NCBI GenBank assembly: GCA_016709005.1
Contig: JADJEU010000008.1
Coordinates: 1 to 64,000 of the forward strand
Reading direction: 5' to 3'
Length of the DNA stretch: 64,000 nt
Source: Crocinitomicaceae bacterium
GTDB lineage: Bacteria > Bacteroidota > Bacteroidia > Flavobacteriales_D > Crocinitomicaceae
Both the position numbers and the translations under genes were made by a program. The notes below the pieces were generated by a model, which saw only the letters and a program-made list of their open reading frames with translations, had not been told where the DNA came from and did not search any database. This document shows, piece by piece, positions 10,163-19,731 of this stretch. Numbering within the stretch: the first letter of the stretch is position 1; each line of letters begins with the position of its first letter.

Positions 10163-10882
10163 TCAGTATTTTTTCTTCACTTTTTTCCCCGAAGCATCAT
10201 GCTCAATCCATTTGCCCGTTTTGCTGTCGTTATAATAATAGCCCTGGCTTTTAATGGTTCTGTCAGAATAATATTCAGTCCACAATCCTGTTTTTTTGCC
10301 TGAACGATATTCACCTTCAACTGCAATTTTTCCCTGATCATCAAATTCAGCATATCTGCCCTCAATGCCACCGTTTTTATCTGTTCGGTAAGAACATTTT
10401 TTCGTGCCGTTTTCGTGAAACTCTTTCCATTCACCCATTTTTTGACCGCATAATAAATAACCAGATTCTTTTATAGCACCGGATTCGTACTTGGTTTCAG
10501 TCAAGTGCGGAGAATCGTATTTGTACTCGGTGAATTGAACTACAGCACCTTCTGTAAAGTTACTTCGTTCAACTCCATTGATAGTTACCACGCCCGTTTT
10601 TTCAATGACTTCAAAGGTCAGTTGCGATCCATTCACAGCAGTCACACGAACTCTGCCAATTGCATAGGTCATCTTAAAATTTCCATCTTCATTTAAAAGC
10701 GCAAGTTCACCTGTTGTTCCGATTGTCAAGGTTGACGAAGTTTCCAAATCCATGCGCGGCTGAATTGAAGAAGTGTCTGCCAAAGTTCCTTTAGAAACAG
10801 ATAGAGCTGCACCACATTGGACTTCACGTTGTGCAAGACCGATCATTGGAAGCAGGATAAAGGCAACGATTAATTTTTTCAT
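10163..10882 (-). CDS. Secreted MORN-repeat protein (YwqK-like)
   Basis: 239 residues with a signal peptide (MKKLIVAFILLPMIGLAQ). Residues about 35-115 form a beta-rich region of unknown type (STLTIGTTGELALLNEDG). From about 125 to the end there are four or five MORN_2 repeats: YESGAIKESGYLLCGQKMGEW, FHENGTKKCSYR, GEYRSGKKTGLWTEYYSD and KTGKWIEHDASG. Automatic pipelines often label this repeat 'YwqK family antitoxin', but no toxin gene is near and the protein is exported, so I would not use that function. A structural or binding role in the envelope is likelier. Probably the first gene of a two-gene operon with the YjbR-like gene. Confidence 0.82.
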   Translation of the reverse strand: MKKLIVAFILLPMIGLAQREVQCGAALSVSKGTLADTSSIQPRMDLETSSTLTIGTTGELALLNEDGNFKMTYAIGRVRVTAVNGSQLTFEVIEKTGVVTINGVERSNFTEGAVVQFTEYKYDSPHLTETKYESGAIKESGYLLCGQKMGEWKEFHENGTKKCSYRTDKNGGIEGRYAEFDDQGKIAVEGEYRSGKKTGLWTEYYSDRTIKSQGYYYNDSKTGKWIEHDASGKKVKKKY

Positions 10883-10934
10883 ACAATCAAGTGGTGTGTG
10901 TTCATAAATGTAATCATTCTTGGTTAAATCTGAA

Positions 10935-10950
10935 TTGTGTCTTTACACAA
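10935..10950. repeat. Short inverted repeat upstream of the flippase gene
   Basis: TTGTGT/ACACAA arms with a CTTT loop, in the region between the divergent MORN-repeat and flippase genes. It could be part of an operator or chance; noted because a second, longer palindrome lies 20 bp further on. Confidence 0.35.
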
Positions 10951-10971
10951 AACAATTTCGCCATTTCCACG

Positions 10972-10990
10972 TATTGTCTGCAAGACAATA
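10972..10990. promoter_or_regulatory. Perfect 19-bp palindrome just before the flippase start
   Basis: TATTGTCT-GCA-AGACAATA: 8-bp perfect arms around a 3-bp centre, ending 5 bp before the ATG at 10996. It could be an operator for a dimeric repressor, or an mRNA hairpin that hides the ribosome entry site. Its position decides little about the start codon but suggests local control. Confidence 0.5.
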
Positions 10991-10995
10991 ACACG

Positions 10996-12441
10996 ATGCA
11001 GCGCAGTTTTCTTTCTAGTCTTTTTTTGATTATCCTGCTGAACTTGCTGGTGAAACCCTTTTTTATTTTGGGAATCGATGCTGAAGTTCAGAACAGGGTG
11101 GGGGAAGCCGTGTATGGAAATTATTTTGCATTGCTCAATTTTTCTTTTCTGCTCAACATCTTATTGGATCTTGGCACCACCAATTACAATACGCGAAACA
11201 TAGCGCAGCACCCGCAACTTATTACAAAACATTTTAGCAAAATTCTTTGGTTGAGATTGTCTTTGTTCATGCTGTACGCTGCATTTACACTGATTACTGG
11301 TTTGTTTGTAGGTTATTCAGGAGATGAATTTTATTTGCTTATTATTGTGATGATTAACCAATTTCTGGTCGCGGTAATTCAATTCTGCAGATCAAATTTT
11401 GGTGGTTTACATTTATTTAAATCAGATGCGATTGTGTCTATCATGGATCGATTGTTGCTAATTATTTTCTGTTCCGTTCTATTGTGGACGAATCTGTTTG
11501 GAACTGAATTTGAAATCATCTGGTTTGTCTACGCTCAAACCATCGCATACACCTTGACAGCTGTTGTCGCACTGATCATGCTCAGAAGCAAATCCGGCAA
11601 AATTAAACTTAGTTTCAAAAAAGATTTTTCAATAGTCCTGCTTAAAAATTCATTCCCGTATGCGCTGCTGATTTTACTCATGATGATGTACAGTCGCATG
11701 GATTCAGTCATGCTCGAAAGGCTATTGCCGGATGGTGATATACAAGCAGGAATCTATGCGCAAGGCTTTCGATATCTTGACGCAGTGAACATGTTTGCTT
11801 TACTTTTTGCTGGAATGTTATTACCCGTTTTTGCTCGCTTGCTGAAAGTTCATGGCAATGTCGCAACGCATCTTGAATTGGCTGTCAGATTGCTGGTAGG
11901 TATGAGTTTGATTGTTTCACTATCGGCCTTTTTCTTTCAGACAGAATTGCTTGAGTTGCGTTATGACAACGTGAGTGAACTCTCTGCAAAAAGTTTTGGC
12001 TATTTAATTCTGAGTTTTATTCCTGTTTCACTTACTTATATCTATGGAACATTGCTCACGGCAAACGGAAATCTTCGTCAGTTAAATGGCATGGCCTTTT
12101 TTGGATTAGGCTTAAATCTGCTGTTGAATTTCATTTTAATTCCGCTTTACAAAGCTGAAGGCGCCGCAATCGCAACGCTAATCACGCAATGGCTGACTGC
12201 CTTGATTCAAGTAATAATGGTGTACAAGATATTGAAATTGAATGTGAATTTGAAATTGGCTGCAACCTTGGTGGTGTTAGCCAGTTTTGTAGCGGGTACA
12301 TATTTCGCAACGCAAGCTTTAGACTTTTCTTTTTCAATGGCGATTATCACCGTTTTTTCTACTGGAATTATCGCCGCATTTATAGTAAGACTGTTAAGAG
12401 TTTCTGATTTGAAAGAGATGCTTTCAGGCAAGAAGGAATAA
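10996..12441 (+). CDS. Polysaccharide flippase-like membrane protein (MATE/Wzx superfamily)
   Basis: 481 residues from the ATG at 10996 (MQRSFLSSLF). The frame is open for 35 codons upstream, but that part is low-quality sequence crossing the palindrome, so I use the internal start. About 12-14 hydrophobic segments run through the protein. The N-terminal helix, YGNYFALLNFSFLLNILLDLG and the conserved SYPYALLILLMMMYSRMDSVML-like middle are typical of the polysaccharide_synt / Wzx branch, which moves lipid-linked sugars across the inner membrane. No glycosyltransferase gene is adjacent, so the substrate is unknown. Confidence 0.8.
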   Translation: MQRSFLSSLFLIILLNLLVKPFFILGIDAEVQNRVGEAVYGNYFALLNFSFLLNILLDLGTTNYNTRNIAQHPQLITKHFSKILWLRLSLFMLYAAFTLITGLFVGYSGDEFYLLIIVMINQFLVAVIQFCRSNFGGLHLFKSDAIVSIMDRLLLIIFCSVLLWTNLFGTEFEIIWFVYAQTIAYTLTAVVALIMLRSKSGKIKLSFKKDFSIVLLKNSFPYALLILLMMMYSRMDSVMLERLLPDGDIQAGIYAQGFRYLDAVNMFALLFAGMLLPVFARLLKVHGNVATHLELAVRLLVGMSLIVSLSAFFFQTELLELRYDNVSELSAKSFGYLILSFIPVSLTYIYGTLLTANGNLRQLNGMAFFGLGLNLLLNFILIPLYKAEGAAIATLITQWLTALIQVIMVYKILKLNVNLKLAATLVVLASFVAGTYFATQALDFSFSMAIITVFSTGIIAAFIVRLLRVSDLKEMLSGKKE

Positions 12442-12531
12442 GAACTTTCTTCGCACTTAACATAATTTAATTTAGCATTCAGATATTAATAGATTAGGTT
12501 GCGTAGTTTTACTCAACGATACTTAAGCTTC

Positions 12532-13323
12532 ATGCGACAAATTATATTTGCTTCAATTTTACTTCTTGTTTTAAACTCATGTTCAATGAACATGTTTTTT
12601 TATTTTCCAGATAAAACTGAAGTCATAAAATCTTCCAATGCCACTGAATTTTACATTCCATATAAGAAAGAAAAATCTGTTCATGGAATCTTCTTCCAGA
12701 AAGATAAGCCGCGCGCATCAATCTTCATTCTTCATGGCAATGGGGGCAATTTAACCGGTTGGCAAAGCGTGGCAGAAATGTTGTGGGAAGATGGGTATCA
12801 AACGTTCATTTTTGACTATCCTGAATACGGAAATTCAGACGGTCAGGCCAGACATGATCAAGTAATTGAATCTTCTCAAAAGGCTTTTGATTATTTCAAA
12901 GATTTGCCAGAAGTACAAGGCACAAAAAAGATTGTGATGGGCTTTTCATTAGGCGGAAACATGGCCTTAAAAATAGGCCACGATAATCAGGAATCATTAG
13001 ACGCCATGGTATTGGAAGGCGCTTTTACAAATCACAGGGATATTGGAATTTATACAACACCAAAGGTATTCAGATTTGCGCCATGGTTGGTTTTAGGTTC
13101 AAAATTCAAAGGAGAGGAACTGATTAAAGATTGGAAAAAACCTCTGCTTGTCGTTCACAGCACAGAGGATAAAGTGTGTCCATACGAAATGGGAAAAGAA
13201 ATCTACACGAACGCGGGGTCTGCTAAGAAAGAGTTATGGACCATCAAAGGAGCACACTTACAAGGTTTTGGCCTTGACTCAGAAACTTATTTTGCAAAAA
13301 TCAGAAAACTGATTGCCGAATAG
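12532..13323 (+). CDS. Lipoprotein alpha/beta hydrolase
   Basis: 263 residues from the ATG at 12532, chosen because it gives a clean lipoprotein signal peptide (RQIIFASILLLVLNSC, lipobox LNSC). The alpha/beta-hydrolase core has FILHGNGGN (oxyanion region), the nucleophile elbow GFSLGG with Ser139, an acidic residue in HSTEDKVCP and a histidine in IKGAHLQGF. This is the BAAT/YqiA-like serine hydrolase pattern. It should sit in the envelope facing the periplasm. The substrate cannot be read from the sequence. Convergent with the next gene, 14 bp apart. Confidence 0.85.
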   Translation: MRQIIFASILLLVLNSCSMNMFFYFPDKTEVIKSSNATEFYIPYKKEKSVHGIFFQKDKPRASIFILHGNGGNLTGWQSVAEMLWEDGYQTFIFDYPEYGNSDGQARHDQVIESSQKAFDYFKDLPEVQGTKKIVMGFSLGGNMALKIGHDNQESLDAMVLEGAFTNHRDIGIYTTPKVFRFAPWLVLGSKFKGEELIKDWKKPLLVVHSTEDKVCPYEMGKEIYTNAGSAKKELWTIKGAHLQGFGLDSETYFAKIRKLIAE

Positions 13324-13337
13324 AAAGAATGTACAAA

Positions 13338-13655
13338 TTAATATTCTCTTTCAGAAATACATTTCATTTCAACGATGTCTCCCATGCCACATGTACTGGC
13401 TCCAGAAGCAGGTTTGTAGGATACCCAAACCAGTGCACCGTGAGTATAATCTATGTCCTGAAAATTGGAAAGATTTGTAGGCTCTAGTTTTGTACCATCT
13501 TCTAATTGAAAAAGAATTCCGCAAGTATCTGATTCGGCTGTATAGTTTTTTACCACCGCTTTTTCTCCTCTGGCACAGCCACCGGTTTTTTTACCGCACG
13601 AAGTAAAGCTTAATGCTGAAATAGCCAGAATTCCAAAGATGTATTTTGCGTTCAT
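13338..13655 (-). CDS. Small cysteine-containing lipoprotein
   Basis: 105 residues with a lipoprotein signal (YIFGILAISALSFTSC, lipobox FTSC). The mature part has Cys residues at GGCARG, SDTCGIL, STCGMG and MKCIS, which could form disulfides in the periplasm. It fits a small family of Bacteroidota lipoproteins with no known function: a beta-rich body ending DIVEMKCISE. Monocistronic by position. I recognise the type, not a function. Confidence 0.7.
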   Translation of the reverse strand: MNAKYIFGILAISALSFTSCGKKTGGCARGEKAVVKNYTAESDTCGILFQLEDGTKLEPTNLSNFQDIDYTHGALVWVSYKPASGASTCGMGDIVEMKCISEREY

Positions 13656-13823
13656 AGATGAAAGTTTTAGTAAATATACGAAAATTCAAAGTCAAAGGTT
13701 GAGTTGGGCTCTTTCTCGCAAAAAAAAGTCTGGGTGATGTGGCAGAACTTCTCACGATTGGCGTGATATCTGGCTTGAAATCAATATTAAGCCTCTAATT
13801 TTCGTTTTTCAATATCCTTCTTG

Positions 13824-13831
13824 TATCTTTG
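13824..13831 (+). promoter_or_regulatory. -7 box of the ndk promoter
   Basis: TATCTTTG matches the Bacteroidota -7 consensus TAnnTTTG at all fixed positions and lies 22 bp before the ndk ATG. Together they imply a leader of roughly 15-18 nt and support the internal start at 13854. Confidence 0.7.
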
Positions 13832-13853
13832 CACAAAATTTATTGAAATTAAA

Positions 13854-14276
13854 ATGGCTACGAACAGAACATTCACAATGATTAAACCTGAAGCGGTTGC
13901 TGCAGGAAATAGCGGAAAAATAATCGACATGATTATTGAAGCAGGATATAAAGTAAAAGCAATGAAGCTTACACGTCTTTCAAAAGACCGTGCAGGTTTA
14001 TTTTATGAAGTTCACAAAGAACGTCCTTTCTACGGTGAGTTGGTTGACTATATGTCAGGCGGACCAATCGTTGCATTGGCTTTGGAAAAAGAGAACGCAG
14101 TAGCAGATTTCAGAAAACTGATCGGAGCAACGGATCCATCTGAAGCAGCTGAAGGAACTATTCGTAAACGCTTTGCAAAATCAAAAGGTGAAAATGCAGT
14201 ACACGGTTCTGATTCGGATGAAAATGCAGCCATTGAAATTGCTTTCCACTTTGCAGATTCAGAAATTGTAGGATAA
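13854..14276 (+). CDS. ndk: Nucleoside-diphosphate kinase
   Basis: 140 residues from the ATG at 13854; an upstream TTG in frame overlaps the promoter box and is rejected. Makes nucleoside triphosphates from diphosphates using ATP through a phospho-histidine. Seen: the N-terminal strand RTFTMIKPEAV, nucleotide-site residues RPFYGELVDYMSGGP, and the active-site motif NAVHGSDS with His117. Length is exactly that of bacterial NDKs. Cytoplasmic. Ends in a strong hairpin terminator shared with the convergent phoH gene. Confidence 0.97.
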   Translation: MATNRTFTMIKPEAVAAGNSGKIIDMIIEAGYKVKAMKLTRLSKDRAGLFYEVHKERPFYGELVDYMSGGPIVALALEKENAVADFRKLIGATDPSEAAEGTIRKRFAKSKGENAVHGSDSDENAAIEIAFHFADSEIVG

Positions 14277-14301
14277 TAATTGGTTAATTAATAGTTTGAA
14301 G

Positions 14302-14332
14302 AAAGACGATTCGAAAGGGTCGTCTTTTTTTA
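14302..14332. terminator. Terminator between ndk and phoH
   Basis: AAAGACGA/TCGTCTTT 8-bp stem with a 10-nt loop, followed by a T run on the plus strand and preceded by an A-rich stretch, so it can act for both convergent genes. Confidence 0.8.
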
Positions 14333-15262
14333 TTCTGCCAGGGCATTAATTATCTTCTTCACCAGCTTGTGACGAATCACATCATGTTCATCCAATTCAA
14401 TGATTTCAATGCCTTTGATATCTCTTAATTTATTTACGGCATTCAATAAGCCAGAACTTTGGTTGCGCGGCAAATCTATCTGAGTCGCATCACCTGTAAT
14501 TACAAATTTTGCGGATGATCCCATACGTGTCAAAAACATTTTCATCTGACTGTAAGTACAATTCTGCGCTTCATCTAAAATCACAAAAGCTTTATCCAAA
14601 GTACGTCCACGCATAAAGGCAAGCGGTGCAATTTGAATGACACCAGTTTCCATGTGTTCTGCTAATTTTTCAGGCGGAATCATGTCACGCAAAGCATCGT
14701 AAAGCGGTTGCAAATAAGGATCTAATTTTTGACTCAGATCGCCTGGTAAAAAACCTAAATTTTCTCCGGCTTCAACGGCTGGTCGTGTCAATATAATTCG
14801 TCTGACTTCTTTGTTTTTTAATGCTCTAACGGCAAGTGCAACCGCAGTATAAGTTTTACCTGTTCCTGCTGGTCCAATAGCAAAAACCATATCGTTTTCG
14901 ATACTTGCCCGAACCAGTTTGCGTTGATTTGGGGTACGGGCTTTGATTTGATTGCCGCCAATGCCGTGAACAATGATATCTGCATCAGTTACAAACTGAT
15001 CGGTGTCTTCTTTTTGTAAGAGAAGTGTTTCAATATTGCCTTCTGTCAGTGAGTTGTAGCGACCCACGTGCCGAATCATTTGCTCCAGCTTTTTTTCAAA
15101 ATACTCGATGACTTCCGTCTCTCCGCTTACCTTGATTTTATTGTCACGTGTCACCAGTTTCAATTTTGGAAAATACTGACGAATCAGTTTTAGGTTCTTA
15201 TCGTTGACGCCAAAAATTTCAATTGGAGCAATGCCTGTGATTTCAATTACTTTTTCCTGCAA
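14330..15262 (-). CDS. PhoH family ATPase
   Basis: 310 residues. Walker A GPAGTGKT at 130-137, Walker B VILDEAQN with DEAQ at 230-233, and GDATQIDLPRNQSSGL as the sensor region. An N-terminal KH-like segment (about 1-70) fits the longer PhoH form with an RNA-binding start. PhoH proteins are superfamily-1-like ATPases linked to RNA handling and often to YbeY; ybeY is not in this window. Cytoplasmic. Length is normal. Confidence 0.93.
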   Translation of the reverse strand: MQEKVIEITGIAPIEIFGVNDKNLKLIRQYFPKLKLVTRDNKIKVSGETEVIEYFEKKLEQMIRHVGRYNSLTEGNIETLLLQKEDTDQFVTDADIIVHGIGGNQIKARTPNQRKLVRASIENDMVFAIGPAGTGKTYTAVALAVRALKNKEVRRIILTRPAVEAGENLGFLPGDLSQKLDPYLQPLYDALRDMIPPEKLAEHMETGVIQIAPLAFMRGRTLDKAFVILDEAQNCTYSQMKMFLTRMGSSAKFVITGDATQIDLPRNQSSGLLNAVNKLRDIKGIEIIELDEHDVIRHKLVKKIINALAE

Positions 15263-15361
15263 CGTAGGTAGTTATTAAGGTGAGTAGCTAAGCGGTTTTT
15301 TATTACTTTTGGTAAAAATACGCATTTTCTAAATTACGGCTGAGTATCAGTCGGCAAAACG

Positions 15362-16219
15362 ATGAAGATCATTACCCTCACATCCGATCTGGGATTGACA
15401 GATCATTATGTAGCTTCGCTGAAAGGCCAGCTGTATTCTGAATTGGGTGAAGTGACACTGGTTGATGTTTCACATGACGTTCAGCCGTTTAACATTGCAC
15501 AAGCCGCTTATTACATCACAAATTGCTGGCATGAGTTTCCAAAAGGAACCATCCACTTCTTAAATGTGGATAGCACGCCGATGATTCAGATTGCCAAACC
15601 AGATAGAAATATGTATCCGGTTGTGATGGAATTGAAAGGCCATTATTTTATTGGTTCAGATAACGGTGTTTTCTCTTTGATTCCGGGATATCAGGATGCA
15701 ACTAAATTTGTGCGTCTCGATTTCAGTGGAGCCGGAATTAATTTAAGAAATGCAACCAAAAACATTTACATTCCCGCCATCAAACAAATTCTCAAAGGCA
15801 CAAAGCTGGAAGATTTGGGAGAGGAAGTGAATTCGGTGAGACAAGCATTCACCATGCAACCTACCATTGAAAAAGATTTGATAAAAGGCACAGTGATTCA
15901 CGTAGACAAATACGGAAACGTGATCACCAATATTTCTGAAGATCTCTACAAACAGGTTGGAAAGGGAAATGATTTTACCATTCTGTTTAAGAATTCAAAT
16001 TATTTTATCAATCAGATTTCAGATACTTACTCCGATGTTCCCATGGGAGAAAAATTAGCGCTCTTCAATGAAAATGGTTTTCTTGAAATTGCCATCAACA
16101 AAGGCACAACCGGCAGCGGCGGTGGAGCCAATAGTTTGCTTGGATTGAGCGTGAAAGAAATGGTGCGATTGGAGTTCCATCCAAAAGGATCAAAAGATAC
16201 GATTCAGGAGTTGTTTTAA
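15362..16219 (+). CDS. SAM hydroxide adenosyltransferase (DUF62 family)
   Basis: 285 residues. Family marks: N-terminal ITLTSDLGLTDHYVASLKG, VDVSHDVQPFNIAQAAY, FIGSDNGVFSLI, and a C-terminal domain with HVDKYGNVITNI. Members hydrolyse S-adenosylmethionine to adenosine and methionine (the fluorinase/chlorinase fold) and act as trimers. The D-x-G, H and N residues of the site are present. The gene starts 99 bp from the divergent phoH start and stands alone. Its physiological role in bacteria is still uncertain. Confidence 0.92.
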   Translation: MKIITLTSDLGLTDHYVASLKGQLYSELGEVTLVDVSHDVQPFNIAQAAYYITNCWHEFPKGTIHFLNVDSTPMIQIAKPDRNMYPVVMELKGHYFIGSDNGVFSLIPGYQDATKFVRLDFSGAGINLRNATKNIYIPAIKQILKGTKLEDLGEEVNSVRQAFTMQPTIEKDLIKGTVIHVDKYGNVITNISEDLYKQVGKGNDFTILFKNSNYFINQISDTYSDVPMGEKLALFNENGFLEIAINKGTTGSGGGANSLLGLSVKEMVRLEFHPKGSKDTIQELF

Positions 16220-16264
16220 TCAGATAGACTTTTTTGAATTTTGATATTTGGATTTTGAATTTTA

Positions 16265-19200
16265 TCACCCCAACATCTCCATCAATTCCTCTTTTGAGAA
16301 CGACTTCAAAATCGTTCCGTCTGTTTTGATCAGATCATCGGCCAGTTTGTTTTTGGTCTCTTGCAGTTTCATGATTTTTTCTTCAACGGTATTTGGACAA
16401 ATCAATCGCACCGCAATAACATTTTTCTTCTGACCAATGCGGTAACAGCGGTCAATGGCTTGGTTTTCTACTGCCGGATTCCACCAAGGATCTACTAAAT
16501 AAACATAATCTGCTTCGGTTAAATTTAATCCTGTTCCACCGGCTTTGAGACTGATCAGAAAAACACGAACTTCTTTATCATCCTGAAATTTGTTGACACG
16601 TGAAGCTCTGTCTTTTGTTTGACCGGTAAGGTATTCAAATGAAATTTCTTTTTTGACCAGTTCGGTTTTAATCAAATCCAGCATGGAAACAAACTGTGAG
16701 AAAACTAAAATTTTATGATGCGATGATTTGTTTTCTATCTGCTCCATCAACACTTCGATCTTGGATGAATAATCTCCATAATGTTCTTCATCTTTTAAGA
16801 TGGCAGGCGAGTTGCAGATTTGGCGCAGACGTATCAAGCCGGTTAAAACGTGCATGCTGTTTTTAGCAAGATCTTCTTTGTTTTTACCGGCTATAAAATC
16901 GCGTAATTCAGCTTCGTGTTTGTCATAAACTTTGCGCTGTTCTTCACCCATTTCACAATACATCACAATCTCCGTTTTGTCTGGGAGTTCTTGCGCCACT
17001 TCTTTTTTTGTCCTTCTTAAAATGAAAGGTTTAATTTTTTCCTGCAGTTCTTTTGCACGCTGACTGCTTTGGAATTTATCGATAGGAGTGGAGTAAACAT
17101 CTCTGAAAAAATCTTTGCTGCCGAGCAATCCAGGACATGCAAATGATAGTTGACCATACAAATCAAAGGTGTTGTTTTCAATTGGCGTTCCTGTCAAAAC
17201 CACTTTGTTGCGTGATTGTAATGATCGAACCACTTTATAGCGTTGCGATTCTGGATTTTTAATGGCTTGTGATTCATCCAGAAAAATATAATTGAAATGG
17301 TAATCTTTCAAAAATTGAATATCTGAAAGCAACATTCCGTAAGTGGTCAATACAATTTCATACTTGTCAAACTCCTTGGCGTTCTTGACTCTGTTAGAAC
17401 CATACTGTGTGAAGATTTTGATCGACGGAGCAAATTTTGCTACCTCCTCTTGCCAGTTAAAAAGCAACGAGGTTGGCACCACAATTAAATTAGTATTGTG
17501 TTTTTGTTTGTGGCGCTGAAGTAAAATGAATGCAATGATTTGGATGGTTTTTCCAAGCCCCATATCATCGGCCAAGCAGGCGCCAAAGTTGAAATCATCC
17601 AGCGTGTCCAACCACCGTAAGCCCTGTACCTGATAATCGCGCAGCGTGCCGTTGAGTTCTTTGGGAACCTGAACTTCTTTTAACTCTTTTACATTGGAAA
17701 GTAAAATTCCGTAGGTATCGATTTCATCTAGAATCTCCTGACTTAAAACGGTGCGGTCAAATAGTTTTTCAATCTCCTGGAAATTGCTTTTTGGAATGCG
17801 CAGCAAATCATCAAAGGCGTCACCGCTTTGAAAGTAACGCTCCAGTTTTTTCATCCATTCGTCGGGAAGAATTCCGAGTGTGCCATCATCTAACTGAACA
17901 AATTTGCTTTTGTTGCGGATTGATTTATGAAGTTCTTGCAACAGTGCTTTTTGTTTTCCAAATGTGACCGTGAGCTCTGTATTAAACCAATCAATACCAC
18001 TGGTCACATGCACAGATACTTTTGCCTTATTGATGTTAAGGCGATTTTTTTTCAGATCGTTAAAACCAAGAATGGTAATTTTTTGTCCTTTCCAGGTTTC
18101 AAAGGCTTCCAAAAACCAATTCTCATCCAAGAAACGATCTTTGTGTAAATAGAAAGATTCACTTTCATGCATCTGCTCATCAAAATCAGGATGCTGCCGA
18201 ATCAGTACCGAAATAAATTTCAGTTCTTCTTTTTGATCGCGTTCTACTTTAAAAACATTGCCTACCTGATCGGTATCATAAATCTGCTTGCGTGATAAAA
18301 CGGGAATCTCCACATTGCCATATTTCATGACTGGTGTGATGGAGACATAACTTTCTTCATCTGACAGATAAATTATTTTTTCACGCTTTGCGTCAAACTT
18401 TTGTTCAACCAGTTGTTTCTCTGTTGCTGGTTTGATGAATGAATAATTGATGGTGATTTTATGTTCCAACTCAGCTAAAATACTTTCGCGAAACTCGTTG
18501 TATTTTGATTCATGAATGATTACTTTTTCATTGTTTGATTTGAAATAATCTACCACACGTAATGTGTCTGTATCGCTGATCAGATAAAAGGTGTTGGCAA
18601 TGTGAATGAAGTAGCCATATTTAATGTTCAGTGATTTGAAAGGATAGGATTTATTATCCAAAAACAACTCACCGGAAACTTCATAGAAAGGATCTTTTTT
18701 AAAAACAGAAAGTTTGATTTCGGCTTTCAAAAGTTTGAGTTTAACCGGTACAAGTGAACTGGCTTTAACGTTGTCAGAAATCTCCTGATTGTGATAATAG
18801 ACATCGAACTTCAAAGGGTTCAGTACAATTGTCTTCAATGCTTCAATATCGGTGTCTGATTGGGTAGTGGTGTAGTTGCTTTGAAATTTTGAAACTCCCG
18901 TGAAGAATTTTGCTTCTTCAATCTTCTCTGTTTTCCAGATTAAATTCAACGCATCTAATGTGATTAGAGGATTTTTTATTTTTCCTCCTTTGGTTGCTTC
19001 TCCTTCATACAACTCAATGTTCAGTTGATCATAATATTTACGTTTACGAATCACCAAAACGGTTTTTCGTAATTCTGTTTCTGCTAATTTTTCTTTGAGT
19101 CGCTGTGATTTTTTTGGCAAGAGTTGTTCTTGTAATTGTGATTTGGTCGTCTCGTTAACCTTTATCAATTCTTTGATGCGTGGTTTAACGGTGAAATTTC

Positions 19201-19627
19201 GATTCGCGGGTTCAATCTCAAAAAAATCATCTAAATCTGCTTCATTTTCTAAACCATATTCTTTAGCAAACTCTTTTAGTTTTTGGTGACGAAGTTTTGA
19301 ATCGTAGAAAACCCTTAAGTAAGGTTGTTCCATAATATTGAATAAAACCTGAACCTGATGTTCACACATTTTTTTCTTAATCGCCTTGCAGGGACAGGAA
19401 AGAATAAGTGTGTTATGAAGTTGCGTAACCGATACCAATGGAAAATCAATAACCGGAGAAGTATTGGTAAAAAATCCTGTATTCAGTTCAATGGTCTCTG
19501 CCTGAATATCAAAGAATGCGCGCTTAGCTGTATTGATTGAATCAGTAGTATGCGCTAAAAGATCAGAAAGCGTAAGTTTTTCAATGGTTGTGTTTTCAAG
19601 AATATAATCATTCGGGTGATCTCTCAT
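16265..19627 (-). CDS. SNF2-family helicase with SWIM zinc finger
   Basis: 1120 residues. An N-terminal SWIM-type zinc finger (CPCKAIKKKMCEHQ, about residues 78-92) is followed by a long beta-rich region of the bacterial SNF2_N type. The helicase core then starts at about 660: motif I DDMGLGKTIQ near 686, motif II LDESQAIKNPE near 785, TGTPIENN, and the C-terminal lobe LISLKAGGTGLNLTEADYVYLVDPWWNPAVENQAIDRCYRIGQ. This is a complete HepA-like ATP-dependent DNA or RNA-polymerase remodeller. The SWIM finger points to DNA or protein contact. Cytoplasmic. No methylase, nuclease or phospholipase partner lies next to it, so I see no reason to call it a defence gene. Confidence 0.92.
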   Translation of the reverse strand: MRDHPNDYILENTTIEKLTLSDLLAHTTDSINTAKRAFFDIQAETIELNTGFFTNTSPVIDFPLVSVTQLHNTLILSCPCKAIKKKMCEHQVQVLFNIMEQPYLRVFYDSKLRHQKLKEFAKEYGLENEADLDDFFEIEPANRNFTVKPRIKELIKVNETTKSQLQEQLLPKKSQRLKEKLAETELRKTVLVIRKRKYYDQLNIELYEGEATKGGKIKNPLITLDALNLIWKTEKIEEAKFFTGVSKFQSNYTTTQSDTDIEALKTIVLNPLKFDVYYHNQEISDNVKASSLVPVKLKLLKAEIKLSVFKKDPFYEVSGELFLDNKSYPFKSLNIKYGYFIHIANTFYLISDTDTLRVVDYFKSNNEKVIIHESKYNEFRESILAELEHKITINYSFIKPATEKQLVEQKFDAKREKIIYLSDEESYVSITPVMKYGNVEIPVLSRKQIYDTDQVGNVFKVERDQKEELKFISVLIRQHPDFDEQMHESESFYLHKDRFLDENWFLEAFETWKGQKITILGFNDLKKNRLNINKAKVSVHVTSGIDWFNTELTVTFGKQKALLQELHKSIRNKSKFVQLDDGTLGILPDEWMKKLERYFQSGDAFDDLLRIPKSNFQEIEKLFDRTVLSQEILDEIDTYGILLSNVKELKEVQVPKELNGTLRDYQVQGLRWLDTLDDFNFGACLADDMGLGKTIQIIAFILLQRHKQKHNTNLIVVPTSLLFNWQEEVAKFAPSIKIFTQYGSNRVKNAKEFDKYEIVLTTYGMLLSDIQFLKDYHFNYIFLDESQAIKNPESQRYKVVRSLQSRNKVVLTGTPIENNTFDLYGQLSFACPGLLGSKDFFRDVYSTPIDKFQSSQRAKELQEKIKPFILRRTKKEVAQELPDKTEIVMYCEMGEEQRKVYDKHEAELRDFIAGKNKEDLAKNSMHVLTGLIRLRQICNSPAILKDEEHYGDYSSKIEVLMEQIENKSSHHKILVFSQFVSMLDLIKTELVKKEISFEYLTGQTKDRASRVNKFQDDKEVRVFLISLKAGGTGLNLTEADYVYLVDPWWNPAVENQAIDRCYRIGQKKNVIAVRLICPNTVEEKIMKLQETKNKLADDLIKTDGTILKSFSKEELMEMLG

Positions 19628-19731
19628 TCAGTCATTCAGAATTGGTGCAACCGGCTAAGTTAGTTAATTCCTGAGGTGTAAGCTAAAATGAAGATTAAAC
19701 AAAAGAATTATCTTAGCAAAAAACTCTTGTC

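Noticed and set aside
10163..10882. MORN-repeat protein as a YwqK antitoxin
   Set aside because: It has a signal peptide, and no toxin-like gene is adjacent; the antitoxin label comes only from the repeat name.
10891..10995. N-terminal extension of the flippase
   Set aside because: The extra 35 codons cross a palindrome, are not membrane-like, and the internal ATG gives the usual flippase start.
16265..19627. SNF2 helicase as part of a defence island (DISARM-like)
   Set aside because: No methylase, DUF1998, phospholipase or other defence genes flank it; neighbours are housekeeping genes.
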